NCBI GenBank assembly: GCA_040403495.1
Contig: JBBAKM010000001.1
Coordinates: 1-64,000, forward strand
Direction: 5' to 3'
DNA from: JABMMZ01 sp040403495
Lineage (GTDB): Bacteria > Bacteroidota > Bacteroidia > NS11-12g > UBA955
DNA: 64,000 nt
The notes beneath the pieces were generated by a model. The model searched no databases and had not been told where the DNA came from. It was given only the letters and a program-made list of their open reading frames with translations. A program made the translations under genes and the position numbers. Positions 17,001-25,504 of the stretch are shown here, one piece after another; the stretch's first letter is position 1, and every line of letters starts with the position of its first letter.

Positions 17001-18218
17001 GTGCATTTAAGTCGTTTTATTGCCACAAGATTAGCTTTAGGTAAACACAAAACATTTGCTTCTTTAATTATTAAGTTGGCATGGTTTGGAGTGGGATTAA
17101 GTGTTGCGGTAATGTTGATTGCACTCGCAATAGTAGTTGGCTACAAACAACAAATTACTCAGAAAATTACTGGTTTCGGCGGACACATTGAGATTCATTC
17201 AATAGGCACAAGTGGTAATTATGATTACGAACAGTTTGAAGATACCAATCAATTTGTAACAACAATAAAGCAATTGGAGTCTGTTTCAGCAGTATTCCCC
17301 GTTCTTTCTCGTCCTGCCATTATGAAAACGGATGATAATTTGGAGGGAATTGTTTTTAAAGGAGTCGATTCTATGTATGATTGGTCATACTTGGAACAGC
17401 ATTTAATTAAAGGTTATGTTCCTGCGGTAGGTGATTCTTTAAGGAAACGAGAAATTTTAATTTCTAAAATAATTGCAGATAGATTACAATTAGACACTGG
17501 TGATAGAGTCAAAGTTTATTTTATCAATCAACCTGTGCGTGTTATCCCTTGTACAATTACAGGAATTTATGAAACAGGATTAGAGGAAAATGACAAAATT
17601 TTTGTCATTGGAAGTTTGATGGAAATGCAGCGGATTTTTGCGAACAAAAAACCACAGATTACGCATTACGAGTTAAAAGTTAATGAATTAGAAGCATTGG
17701 AGATTACACATTCTGAGATAAATGACCTTTTGCCGGTGGAATTAAGTGCCGAAAGTATCATGGATTTGAATCCTCAATTGTTTGATTGGTTGGGTTATTT
17801 GGATCAAAATATAGTGATTATATTAACATTGATGATAGTGGTAGCTTGTATCAATATGATTACAGCTTTATTGGTTTTAATAATCGAAAGAACCAACATG
17901 ATAGGTGTTTTAAAGGCTTTGGGTTCTAGAGATAGTATGATTAAAAAGATTTTTCTAAATCACGCATTCTATATACTGTTGATGGGATTGTTGTTTGGAA
18001 ATTTGTTAGGAATTGGATTGTGTGAATTGCAAGACAAATACAAGATTATCAAATTATCCCAAGAAACTTATTATTTATCATACGTGCCGGTGTCATTAAG
18101 TTTGCAAAATATTCTATTAGTCAATATAGGTACCATTATAATATGTATGATTGCCTTATTTTTGCCCGTTAGAATGGTAAATAAAATTGACCCCGTAAAA
18201 GCAATTAAGTTTAATTAA
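17001..18218 (+). CDS. ABC transporter permease, FtsX/LolC-LolE family
   Basis: A 405-residue permease of the LolC/LolE type. There is an N-terminal transmembrane helix (about residues 25-47), a periplasmic MacB-like domain of about 220 residues, then three C-terminal helices (about 270-295, 325-350, 370-392) with the FtsX signature NMITALLVLIIERTNMIGVLKALGS. LolCE extracts lipoproteins from the inner membrane for transport to the outer membrane. The ATPase partner is not adjacent. The start codon is GTG. The TrpF-like gene begins 1 nt after the stop. Confidence 0.87.
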   Translation: MHLSRFIATRLALGKHKTFASLIIKLAWFGVGLSVAVMLIALAIVVGYKQQITQKITGFGGHIEIHSIGTSGNYDYEQFEDTNQFVTTIKQLESVSAVFPVLSRPAIMKTDDNLEGIVFKGVDSMYDWSYLEQHLIKGYVPAVGDSLRKREILISKIIADRLQLDTGDRVKVYFINQPVRVIPCTITGIYETGLEENDKIFVIGSLMEMQRIFANKKPQITHYELKVNELEALEITHSEINDLLPVELSAESIMDLNPQLFDWLGYLDQNIVIILTLMIVVACINMITALLVLIIERTNMIGVLKALGSRDSMIKKIFLNHAFYILLMGLLFGNLLGIGLCELQDKYKIIKLSQETYYLSYVPVSLSLQNILLVNIGTIIICMIALFLPVRMVNKIDPVKAIKFN

Positions 18219-18219
18219 T

Positions 18220-18762
18220 ATGGATTATCCGTTTATACTCAAGTTTTCATCAATAAGTAATCTCACTGATGCCCGTTATGCCGCAGGTGCTTGGGCTGAT
18301 TTTGTAGGTTTTTGTTTCGATCCAAGTTCAGACCATTATATTGAACCCAAAAGTGCCAAAGAAATTATTTCTTGGATTAATGGTCCCGTTGTTGTTGCTG
18401 AATTTGGGAATCAGCCTATAGAATGGATAAAGGACTTTGTTGATGCCCTTCAGCTCACTGTAATTGAATTGCCTTCAGATTACTCCGATCAGAGTGTTTT
18501 GGATTTGGGCGTTAAAGTAATTTTGAGAGGAAATGATATCAATTCACCTTTGTTTGCCAAAGCAGATTTGTATTTGGTTAACTCAATGGAAGATTATTTG
18601 ACTGTTAAATCTGTTGCACAAAAACCAGTAATTCTTCAAGTTACAGAAAAGCAAGATTTAAGTATTTTGGAAGGTGTATCGCTTCAGGGGAATAAAGAAT
18701 TGGTTGTAGGAATGAGCAGCTGTGAAGATTGGTCTATTATCCTTGAGGATTACTTAAATTGA
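18220..18762 (+). CDS. TrpF-like TIM-barrel protein lacking catalytic residues
   Basis: A 180-residue protein built like phosphoribosylanthranilate isomerase (TrpF). The first strand and helix (LKFSSISNLTDARYAAGAWADFVGFCFDP, residues 7-35) follow the TrpF KxCG...A..AGADaiGFvF pattern, and the later DLYLVNS (116-122) and ELVVGMSSCED (160-170) fit the family. The catalytic Cys of KxCG is replaced by Ser10 and the catalytic Asp of the LLD motif by Asn121. It is about 20-30 residues shorter than TrpF, and no other trp gene is near. It is therefore unlikely to be an isomerase; a repurposed ligand-binding barrel is my inference. It sits 1 nt behind the LolC/E-type gene. Confidence 0.75.
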   Translation: MDYPFILKFSSISNLTDARYAAGAWADFVGFCFDPSSDHYIEPKSAKEIISWINGPVVVAEFGNQPIEWIKDFVDALQLTVIELPSDYSDQSVLDLGVKVILRGNDINSPLFAKADLYLVNSMEDYLTVKSVAQKPVILQVTEKQDLSILEGVSLQGNKELVVGMSSCEDWSIILEDYLN

Positions 18763-19394
18763 AAATTGAGGTATTTAATCGGAATGTTTTTGTCTCTCCA
18801 CATTCTTTCATAATAAGTTTTTATTTTTAGGGTTTCCTGTAAGTCTTCCTTATCGTCGATATTGAACAATAATTCTATGATTTGATTCGGGTATGGAGTT
18901 AAGGTGTCGAGGGTGTATTTGAAAAGGAAATCGCTGTCTGTTTTTAAGTGAACCGATTTATTGATGCCAAGTAATAGCCTGTATTTGTCTAGAAATTTTG
19001 GGCTTGTTAGTCTTTGTTTTTCTCTTGTTTTTTGTGGCTGAGGGTCGGGAAAGGTAATCCATATTTCATCTATCTCGCCCAATTCAAAGTAATCCATAAG
19101 GAAATCAATTTGAATGCGCAAAAATGCGACATTGTTAATATTGGCTTGTATTGCTTTTTTGGCCCCTTCCCACATGCGGGCTGCTTTTACATCGATGCCA
19201 ATAAAGTTTCGTTCGGGAAAATGTTCCGCTAAGCCAAAACTATATTCACCTCTGCCGCAAGCCAATTCTAGTGTAATAGGATTGTTGTTTTTGAAAACTT
19301 CTTGATGCCACTTTCCTTTTAATTGGTTTCGGGCATCGAAAGTGTTGTGAAACGATTCGTATTCAGCAAATTTTTTAAGTTTATTTTTTGGCAT
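18750..19394 (-). CDS. trmB: tRNA (guanine-N7-)-methyltransferase
   Basis: A 214-residue TrmB that methylates G46 of tRNA with S-adenosylmethionine. The SAM-binding loop LELACGRGEYSFGLA is at about residues 41-55, and the family signature IWITFPDPQPQKTREKQR is at about 110-127. Length and motifs are normal. The 3' end overlaps the TrpF-like gene on the other strand by 13 bp. A TATTTTTG element lies 13 nt upstream of the ATG, without an obvious -33 box. Confidence 0.95.
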   Translation of the reverse strand: MPKNKLKKFAEYESFHNTFDARNQLKGKWHQEVFKNNNPITLELACGRGEYSFGLAEHFPERNFIGIDVKAARMWEGAKKAIQANINNVAFLRIQIDFLMDYFELGEIDEIWITFPDPQPQKTREKQRLTSPKFLDKYRLLLGINKSVHLKTDSDFLFKYTLDTLTPYPNQIIELLFNIDDKEDLQETLKIKTYYERMWRDKNIPIKYLNFQFK

Positions 19395-19517
19395 TATCGA
19401 AAGCGTGCAAAAATAGTCAAATAACTAAATTGAAAGTAAGATTGGTGTAAGCTTTTTTTGGAAATGGAGTGAATAAAAACAAGAGGGGTTATTTATTTTC
19501 GGTTTTTTGGAAAAATA

Positions 19518-19549
19518 TTTGGCAAAATAAAAAATTCGATTTACTTTTG
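19518..19549 (+). promoter_or_regulatory. Promoter of rpmE2
   Basis: TTTG (19518-19521), 20 nt, TACTTTTG (19542-19549), an exact match to the Bacteroidota consensus, followed by a 22-nt leader to the ATG at 19572. Confidence 0.75.
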
Positions 19550-19571
19550 CACTCCCAAATAAAAATAATTT

Positions 19572-19820
19572 ATGAAAGAAGGTATCCACCCAAGCAATTA
19601 CCGTTTTGTTATATTTAAAGATTTAACCAGCGAGCATTCTTTTTTAACACGCAGTTGTGTTGAAACCAAAGAAACTGCAAAATGGGAAGATGGAAATGAA
19701 TATCCATTATATAAATTAGAGATTTCAGACAAAAGTCATCCGTTCTTTACAGGAAAACAAACACTTGTTGATACAGCAGGTAGAGTTGAGAAATTCCGTA
19801 GACGTTACGAAAGAAAATAA
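19572..19820 (+). CDS. rpmE2: 50S ribosomal protein L31 type B
   Basis: An 82-residue bL31 of the type B form. It begins MKEGIHPSNYRFVIFKDL and carries SHPFFTGKQTLVDTAGRVEKF, the conserved L31 core. Only one Cys is present, so the four-Cys zinc site of type A L31 is absent and the protein should be zinc-independent. In Bacteroidota this form is normally the constitutive copy. It forms a single-gene unit with its own promoter and terminator. Confidence 0.96.
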   Translation: MKEGIHPSNYRFVIFKDLTSEHSFLTRSCVETKETAKWEDGNEYPLYKLEISDKSHPFFTGKQTLVDTAGRVEKFRRRYERK

Positions 19821-19840
19821 TATTGTTTTTAAAACAATTA

Positions 19841-19874
19841 AAAATCCCGCTTATTACAAGTGGGATTTTTTTTT
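19841..19874 (+). terminator. Terminator of rpmE2
   Basis: AAATCCCGCTT and AAGTGGGATTT pair as a stem around ATTAC (one G-U pair), followed by a run of T. It lies 20 nt after the rpmE2 stop. Confidence 0.85.
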
Positions 19875-19906
19875 CTCTTACATTTTAATTTACTTTGAAC
19901 CATATA

Positions 19907-21091
19907 ATGAGTCAAATGTCACATTTCGTTTTATTCGATGATGAACACATCAGTCATCTGTTCCCTTTTACCCTAACCCGACCAGCGGCAGAGATTCGTT
20001 GTGGTATTTTAACCATTTCGCAAAAGTGGCAAAAACGCTTAGAATTACAAGTTGCTTATAAAACATTGCCTTATCTTTCTGAAAAATATAAACCTATTGA
20101 AGGGAATAATATTTTACATATAAATGGACGTTTGTTTCCTATTAATTCCATTGTTAAGCAAATAAAAGGATTGAAAATGGGGCAAAAGTTGCTTTATAAC
20201 AGTATGCTTTTGGCTTACGTTACTACTTCGGAAGATGAGTATGAAACAGTAATAGCAGAGGAAGCCCCTTTGATGCTTGAGCGAATTCACCATATTTTTA
20301 CTTACAATGGTTCTCAGATAAAACAAGATTTTGAACTCATTTGCAGCGGTAGACAGTCTCAAGAAATAAGTAAAACAAACATTGTACTTGGTAACAATCC
20401 TATTTTTTTGGAAAAAGGTGCCAAAGTTGAAGCCAGTATTTTAAATGCAACCGATGGTCCCCTCTATATTGGTGAAGATGCTGAAATAATGGAAGGGAGT
20501 ATGATTAGAGGTCCATTTGCCTTGTGTGAACATGCTGCGGTAAAAATGGGTGCTAAAATATATGGCGATAGCACTGTTGGTCCTTATAGTAAAGTCGGTG
20601 GTGAGGTTAATAATTCAGTGATATTCGCCTATTCAAATAAAGGCCACGATGGTTTTTTGGGGAATTCGGTGTTAGGGGAATGGTGTAATTTAGGTGCCGA
20701 CACCAATAATTCCAATTTAAAAAACAACTACGAAGAAGTAAAATTGTGGAATTATGTAAGTGAGAATTTTGAAAAAACAGGGTTGCAATTTTGCGGATTA
20801 TTTATGGGCGACCACAGTAAATGTGGCATAAATACCATGTTTAATACAGGAACAGTTGTGGGAGTGTCTTCAAATTTATTTGGGGCCGGTTTCCCTCGCA
20901 ATTTTATACCATCTTTCAGTTGGGGCGGTGTACAAGGAATGACCACTTATACAACCAAAAAAGCATTTCAAACAGCCGATATTGTAATGAAAAGAAGAGG
21001 CTTAAGTTTGGTCGAGCTTGATAAAAAAATATTAGAAGTAATTTACGATAAAGAATCAAAATACAGAACTTGGGAAAAAAATGAACAATAG
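19907..21091 (+). CDS. GlmU-family sugar nucleotidyltransferase/acyltransferase-like protein
   Basis: A protein of about 394 residues of the Bacteroidota GlmU-like family. The N-terminal half (FDDEHISHLFPFTLTRPAAEIRCGI) is a divergent nucleotidyltransferase domain. The C-terminal half is a left-handed beta-helix of hexapeptide repeats (about residues 160-340), as in acyltransferases that finish UDP-GlcNAc synthesis. It probably makes an activated sugar phosphate for envelope polymers; whether it replaces GlmU is not shown here. The ATG at 19907 is chosen; the frame extends to a TTG at 19895. Its stop overlaps the tpiA start by 11 nt. Confidence 0.85.
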   Translation: MSQMSHFVLFDDEHISHLFPFTLTRPAAEIRCGILTISQKWQKRLELQVAYKTLPYLSEKYKPIEGNNILHINGRLFPINSIVKQIKGLKMGQKLLYNSMLLAYVTTSEDEYETVIAEEAPLMLERIHHIFTYNGSQIKQDFELICSGRQSQEISKTNIVLGNNPIFLEKGAKVEASILNATDGPLYIGEDAEIMEGSMIRGPFALCEHAAVKMGAKIYGDSTVGPYSKVGGEVNNSVIFAYSNKGHDGFLGNSVLGEWCNLGADTNNSNLKNNYEEVKLWNYVSENFEKTGLQFCGLFMGDHSKCGINTMFNTGTVVGVSSNLFGAGFPRNFIPSFSWGGVQGMTTYTTKKAFQTADIVMKRRGLSLVELDKKILEVIYDKESKYRTWEKNEQ

Positions 21092-21842
21092 AAAAAAAAT
21101 AGCCGCAGGCAATTGGAAAATGCACAAGACCTTATTGGAAGGTCAAGGTTTAGCTCATGAAATTAGAACCATGGCAGAAACAGAACTAATGAATGGTGCC
21201 GAAATAATTATATTTCCGCCTTTTATTCATTTAGTAACTCTCAAAAAACAATTAGAAGGCTCATCTATTCAAATAGGTGCGCAAAACATGAATCAACATG
21301 AACAAGGCGCATACACAGGCGAAATTTCTGCAGCAATGTTGAGCTCTATAGGTATGAATTATGTGTTAATAGGTCACAGTGAAAGACGTCAGTATTACAA
21401 TGAAACTACCGAATCATGTGCTACCAAAATCAAAGTTGCTTTGGCAAAAGGATTGCAAGTGATGTATTGTATTGGTGAAACATTAGAGGAAAGAAATGAT
21501 GCAAAACATTTTACTGTTATAGAAAATCAATTAGAAGCTTTAAAAGGATTGAGCTCAAGTGAAATGAAATCAGTCGTATTGGCTTATGAGCCGGTGTGGG
21601 CTATAGGAACAGGCGTAACAGCTTCTGCAGAACAAGCCAATGAAATGCATCAACATATCAGAAATGTAGTATCTACTCTGTTTAATGAGGAAGTTGCCGA
21701 AGGGGTATCAATCTTATATGGCGGAAGTGTTAAACCTGACAATGCCAAAGGATTATTTGGAATGTCGGATATTGATGGTGCCTTGATTGGTGGAGCCGCG
21801 CTCTCATCGAGAGACTTTATTGATATTGCAAAATCATTTTAA
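21081..21842 (+). CDS. tpiA: Triosephosphate isomerase
   Basis: A 253-residue TIM-barrel enzyme interconverting dihydroxyacetone phosphate and glyceraldehyde 3-phosphate in glycolysis. The active-site residues are visible: Asn11 and Lys13 in GNWKMHK, His98 in IGHSERR and Glu170 in AYEPVWAIGTG, with the phosphate-binding LYGGSVKP near the end. The start ATG lies inside the end of the GlmU-like gene, so the two are cotranscribed and coupled. The secreted esterase follows 5 nt later. Confidence 0.98.
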   Translation: MNNRKKIAAGNWKMHKTLLEGQGLAHEIRTMAETELMNGAEIIIFPPFIHLVTLKKQLEGSSIQIGAQNMNQHEQGAYTGEISAAMLSSIGMNYVLIGHSERRQYYNETTESCATKIKVALAKGLQVMYCIGETLEERNDAKHFTVIENQLEALKGLSSSEMKSVVLAYEPVWAIGTGVTASAEQANEMHQHIRNVVSTLFNEEVAEGVSILYGGSVKPDNAKGLFGMSDIDGALIGGAALSSRDFIDIAKSF

Positions 21843-21847
21843 TATTT

Positions 21848-23278
21848 ATGAAATCAAAAATTGTTTGTGTCTTATTACTGATTGTTGGGTTGCAATTAAA
21901 AGCTCAAAAGTGGGTGGATACTGCCTATCAAACAATTCAGATTTCTAATGTTATTTATGGGTCTGCCATTGATTTTGGCGGACAAAACAGGTTGTTAAGG
22001 ATGGATGTATCCATGCCAACTAATGACACTCCGCCCGTTTGTGGACGACCTTTGCTTATTGCGATTCATGGAGGTGCTTTTATGGGAGGAAACAAATCTA
22101 CTGGTGCACCGCCACTGATAGTGAAAGAATTTGCGCAACGAGGTTATGTAACGGCATCTATTAATTACCGTTTGGGAATGTTCCAAACAGCCTCAGCTAT
22201 TAATTGTAATATCCCCAATTGGAATTGCTTGAATATGGCAGATACTGCAGAATGGTACAGAGCTGTTTATAGAGGAATGCAAGATGCAAAGGGAGCTATT
22301 CGTTTTTTGCTCAATCAAAAAGATTCCTTAAAGATTGACCCAAAAAATGTTTTTGTGGTAGGGGAAAGTGCAGGCGGTTTCATTGCTTTAGCTACTGCTT
22401 TTATTGACGATACATTGGAAAAACACCCAAGCTGCTATGCTATTAACACAGTGGCAAGACCCAATGCAATCTATGAGTCGCCTTGTTTGGTAAGTACAGG
22501 ACATACTACTTCATTGTCGGCATTAGATTTAACTCGACCCGACTTAGGTTCAATTCATGGAGATTTGAATCCAACCAATGTAAATTATACTATCAAAGGT
22601 GTGGGAAGTATATACGGCGCTCTTATGTTTGATAATTTTAGTCGTTATTCATATGCCAAATCTCCAGCTATTTATGCCTACCATCAACCCAATGATTTAA
22701 TTGTTCCCTATAAGCAACAAAGGATTTTTCACGACTATAATATTTGTGCCCAAGGTTTCCCAGCCAATTGCCAATCTATCATTAGCCGACCTTATGTATT
22801 TGGCTCTAGTGGACTGTTTAATTTGATAAAAAAACTAAAACCTACAATTCCGCAATTGCCAGACTATTTGTTTGACTCAACTTTAAATACAGCCAATTGT
22901 GCAATGCAAGTTTCCAATCCTGCACTTACAGGGCATGCAATAGATCAAGTGAAATTACGTTCTAAAAACATGGCAAACTTTTTTAGCAAACAAATTGATA
23001 CCTCCTCTGCAAGCTGCTTGCCAAGTGATATTCAAACGGTAAATAAACAAACCTTGGTTTCTGTTTTCCCCAATCCTAGTTCAGGTACAGTTAATATTCA
23101 AGTGGATGCCAATGTAAGTCAATGGACTGTTCAACTCAAAGAAATATCAGGGAAAACCTTAAAAACGGTTGTCAATCAAACTATTATGGATATAAGCGAT
23201 TTCAAATCAGGATTTTATATAATAGTGTTTAGTGCCGATAATTACCAGCAATCAATAAAATTTCAATACGTTAAGTAA
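21848..23278 (+). CDS. Secreted carboxylesterase with T9SS sorting domain
   Basis: A 476-residue alpha/beta-hydrolase of the carboxylesterase/BD-FAE group. A signal peptide (MKSKIVCVLLLIVGLQLKAQ) comes first. The oxyanion-hole motif HGGAF is near residue 75, and the nucleophile elbow GESAGG near 171-176 places the catalytic Ser at about 173. Many Cys pairs suggest disulfides outside the cell. The last about 80 residues (VSVFPNPSSGTVNIQVDAN onward) form a type A T9SS C-terminal sorting domain, so the enzyme should be exported and released or anchored at the surface. The substrate is unknown, probably an ester or acetylated glycan. Confidence 0.9.
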   Translation: MKSKIVCVLLLIVGLQLKAQKWVDTAYQTIQISNVIYGSAIDFGGQNRLLRMDVSMPTNDTPPVCGRPLLIAIHGGAFMGGNKSTGAPPLIVKEFAQRGYVTASINYRLGMFQTASAINCNIPNWNCLNMADTAEWYRAVYRGMQDAKGAIRFLLNQKDSLKIDPKNVFVVGESAGGFIALATAFIDDTLEKHPSCYAINTVARPNAIYESPCLVSTGHTTSLSALDLTRPDLGSIHGDLNPTNVNYTIKGVGSIYGALMFDNFSRYSYAKSPAIYAYHQPNDLIVPYKQQRIFHDYNICAQGFPANCQSIISRPYVFGSSGLFNLIKKLKPTIPQLPDYLFDSTLNTANCAMQVSNPALTGHAIDQVKLRSKNMANFFSKQIDTSSASCLPSDIQTVNKQTLVSVFPNPSSGTVNIQVDANVSQWTVQLKEISGKTLKTVVNQTIMDISDFKSGFYIIVFSADNYQQSIKFQYVK

Positions 23279-23279
23279 T

Positions 23280-23453
23280 ATGTTTAAACAGTTTTTTATT
23301 TTTATATTCATCGCTTTTATGTCAACGGCATTACAGTCTTGTAAGGCAAAAACATGTGATGCAGCCAATAATGTTATTGAAGACAAGAATTCAAGAAAGT
23401 CGAAAAATGTAGGATTGTTTTCTAAAAAAGAAAGACGACGCGCCCGTTGGTAA
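23280..23453 (+). CDS. Small lipoprotein, 57 residues
   Basis: A short reading frame starting 1 nt after the esterase stop. It encodes MFKQFFIFIFIAFMSTALQSC, a clear lipoprotein signal with the lipid Cys at residue 21, and then about 36 residues that are strongly basic at the end (SKKERRRARW). Close spacing to the upstream gene and the good signal support a real gene. I know no function. A basic tail could touch nucleic acid or acidic polymer, which is speculation. Confidence 0.65.
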   Translation: MFKQFFIFIFIAFMSTALQSCKAKTCDAANNVIEDKNSRKSKNVGLFSKKERRRARW

Positions 23454-23464
23454 GCGGTGTGATT

Positions 23465-24061
23465 TTACAGCCTTTGAAAAGGTTCTTCTAGATTGAAAAC
23501 CAAACCGAAGGTGTGTTGGAAAAAGGTTCTGTAATCGGGGTTAACTCTTTGATTGTAAGAAAACTCATAGTTGAGCCCCACAAAGTGATTGATTCTAATA
23601 GCATTTCCGAAACCTAATCTTAAATTGGTGTTGACTCTGTTATTGCCAACCGCCAAAAAGTAGTTGTTGAGTATGTCAAAATTATAACCCACTTTAAAAT
23701 AAGGATTTAATAAGTTGGGTTTTGTTTTATAATGATTAATTGTTTGTGGAAGATGAATCATCATTGCTATTTTAATTCTTAAAAAATTGGTGCTTTGGTA
23801 TGATTCAAATCTGTTGTCGGGATTTTGGTAATTGCCAAAACCAATTCCTGAATTGAAAGTGGTTTTAGTGCCTAAAGTAAAGTTTTTATCAAATTCATTT
23901 ACCCAACTATTTTTATTGTTAGCATTGTTTGAATTATTCAATGCAGAGGGATTGAATAAAATGACCCCTTGATGAATGCCAATATTGTTTCTTCCAAAAA
24001 ACTGAGCTTTTGCAAGAGTCAATGAAAAACATAATAAAGACAATAGGGCTGTTTTAATCAT
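23465..24061 (-). CDS. Hypothetical outer-membrane beta-barrel protein
   Basis: A 198-residue protein with a signal peptide (MIKTALLSLLCFSLTLAKAQ). The mature part consists of alternating amphipathic strands rich in Asn, Phe and Tyr (for example NPYFKVGYNFDILNNYFLAVG and LNYEFSYNQRVNPDY) ending in a hydrophobic strand, which fits a small 8- to 10-strand barrel. I do not recognise the family. Its ATG shares one base with the smpB stop codon, so it is the second gene of a coupled unit. Confidence 0.7.
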   Translation of the reverse strand: MIKTALLSLLCFSLTLAKAQFFGRNNIGIHQGVILFNPSALNNSNNANNKNSWVNEFDKNFTLGTKTTFNSGIGFGNYQNPDNRFESYQSTNFLRIKIAMMIHLPQTINHYKTKPNLLNPYFKVGYNFDILNNYFLAVGNNRVNTNLRLGFGNAIRINHFVGLNYEFSYNQRVNPDYRTFFQHTFGLVFNLEEPFQRL

Positions 24062-24510
24062 CAGAATTTTATTTTAGAAAGTTCTCTTTGAATGTCCTTT
24101 TGTTTGATGTCTTCTCTTTTGTCAAATGACTTTTTACCTTTACCAACTCCAATGTCTAGTTTAATAAAACCTCTGTCATTGACATATAATTTTAAGGGGA
24201 AAATAGTGACTCCTTTTTCTTTGACGCGTGAAGTAATTTTGCGAAGTTCTTGTTTGTTTAATAACAGTTTCCTGTTTGCCAAAGGGAGGTGATTGTTGTA
24301 GCTGCCTTGTTTAAACTCGCTGATATGCATGTTTTTGATCCAAAGTTCTCCATCCTCAAGTAAGCAATAAGCGTCATTAATGTTGACATTGTGTTCTCTT
24401 ACGCTTTTTACTTCGGTGCCTTTAAGTACGATTCCAGCTGCAAATTTTAAATCTACAAAATATTCGTAATTGGCTTTTTTATTGGTGATATGTAACGGTT
24501 TTAGTGCCAA
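24061..24510 (-). CDS. smpB: SsrA-binding protein SmpB
   Basis: A 149-residue SmpB, the tmRNA partner that rescues stalled ribosomes. The family core is clear: NKKANYEYFVDLKFAAGIVLKGTEVKSVR near the start, then EGELWIKNMHI-type residues, and the basic C-terminal tail KGKKSFDKREDIKQKDIQREL that enters the mRNA channel. The start is TTG, placed 1 nt after the stop of the thioesterase gene; no ATG is available near it. The tmRNA gene itself is not in this window. Confidence 0.96.
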   Translation of the reverse strand: MALKPLHITNKKANYEYFVDLKFAAGIVLKGTEVKSVREHNVNINDAYCLLEDGELWIKNMHISEFKQGSYNNHLPLANRKLLLNKQELRKITSRVKEKGVTIFPLKLYVNDRGFIKLDIGVGKGKKSFDKREDIKQKDIQRELSKIKF

Positions 24511-24511
24511 A

Positions 24512-24904
24512 TTATTTTAAACTTTCAAACAGCAAATTTAACCTTTCTTTTTTGATTATTTTTTGTCCAGTTTGGCATTCAGCAATAACCCTTTCACCCA
24601 CTTTAGCTGTAACATTACAATCTATACTGTTTTTTTCGAGGTGGTAAATGGTTGCAACAAAAGTAACGGTTTGGTTGAGCAGAGCAGGAGAGTGGTGTTT
24701 GATATTCAAAAATGTGCCTATACCTTCTTCATCCTCCTCTTTCATTTCGAGGACAAACAAGCGACTGCTCCATTCGGCGTCACGACCAAGTGCAAATGTT
24801 CCATAGACCTCATGAACGGTGCCTTCGTCAAACTGAGCAATGTCGTTTGGAGTCACCATTTTAGTGAAAGTTTTGGAGTCACCAATTTTAAAAAGGTTAT
24901 TCAT
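24512..24904 (-). CDS. Thioesterase, hot-dog fold (FlK-like)
   Basis: A 130-residue hot-dog-fold protein. MNNLFKIGDSKTF opens the domain; GTVHEVYGTFALGRDAEWSSRL and GTFLNIKHHSPALLNQTVTFVATI are typical of acyl-CoA thioesterases related to fluoroacetyl-CoA thioesterase, and VIAECQTGQKII closes it. The frame runs on to 25015, but that part is translated repeat DNA and begins a leucine/serine run without homology, so the ATG at 24904 is chosen. It heads the unit thioesterase-smpB-barrel protein. The substrate is unknown. Confidence 0.8.
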   Translation of the reverse strand: MNNLFKIGDSKTFTKMVTPNDIAQFDEGTVHEVYGTFALGRDAEWSSRLFVLEMKEEDEEGIGTFLNIKHHSPALLNQTVTFVATIYHLEKNSIDCNVTAKVGERVIAECQTGQKIIKKERLNLLFESLK

Positions 24905-24949
24905 CAAAGTTAATCTAGAGCAAAGTAAATTGAAAAACGTTGAAATAAA

Positions 24950-25190
24950 AAACGAAGAAGAAAGAAAACGCAAAAGTAAGAATGTAGAACGAAGAACTGG
25001 AGATTGGCTTTTCATTCATCGTTCAACATTCTACATTTAAAAGGAAGAAATAAAAAAACGCAGAAGTAAGAATGTAAAACGCAGAAGTAAGAATGTAGAA
25101 CGAAGAATAGAGAAAAAAGAATTGTACTTGGCTTTTCATTCCTCGTTCAACATTCTGAATTCCTCGTTCTGAGTTCTTACTTCATTTACC
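24950..25190. repeat. Inverted repeats of AGAATGTAGAACGAAGAA
   Basis: The words AAGTAAGAATGTAGAACG and AACGAAGAA recur at least three times (24977, 25061 and 25087 regions), and their complements (TTCATTCATCGTTCAACATTC and similar) follow, so the DNA can form long imperfect hairpins. Related words are at 1-54. I see no gene here. Confidence 0.65.
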
Positions 25191-25224
25191 TTGATATTCT
25201 AAACTAAAATAATAATCCTTAACC

Positions 25225-25504
25225 AAAGCCAACAATAAAACAATTCAACAATCACTTTGCATGGCTTGAAATAATTCACAAGGGAGATTCTGAATAAATT
25301 TTGAGGACAAAATTTTCCAGAATGACTAACGGGAAATTCAACAGTCACGCTGCATGGCTTGAAATAATTCAACAAATACCCTTTTGATACCCTTCGGTTC
25401 TATTCAGCATAGCTGCATAACTCATTATGACAAAAGGGAAATTCAACAATCGCACTGCACGGCGTGAAACAACTAAACAACTAAACAACTAAACAACTAA
25501 ACAA
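25225..25504. repeat. Dispersed hairpin repeat and CAACTAAA array
   Basis: Three variants of TTCAACAATCACGCTGCA followed by GGCGTGAAA appear at about 25237, 25338 and 25441; the core TCACGC/GCGTGA can pair. The last is followed by five units of CAACTAAA. The same family in the opposite orientation is at 30550-30660. There is no gene between 24905 and 25505; this span is all repeat. Confidence 0.65.

Noticed and set aside
18220..18762. Functional phosphoribosylanthranilate isomerase in a trp operon
   Set aside because: Both catalytic residues are replaced and no other trp gene is in the window.
24905..25015. 37-residue N-terminal extension of the thioesterase
   Set aside because: It is a translation of the AGAATGTAGAACG repeat; the hot-dog domain begins at the ATG at 24904.
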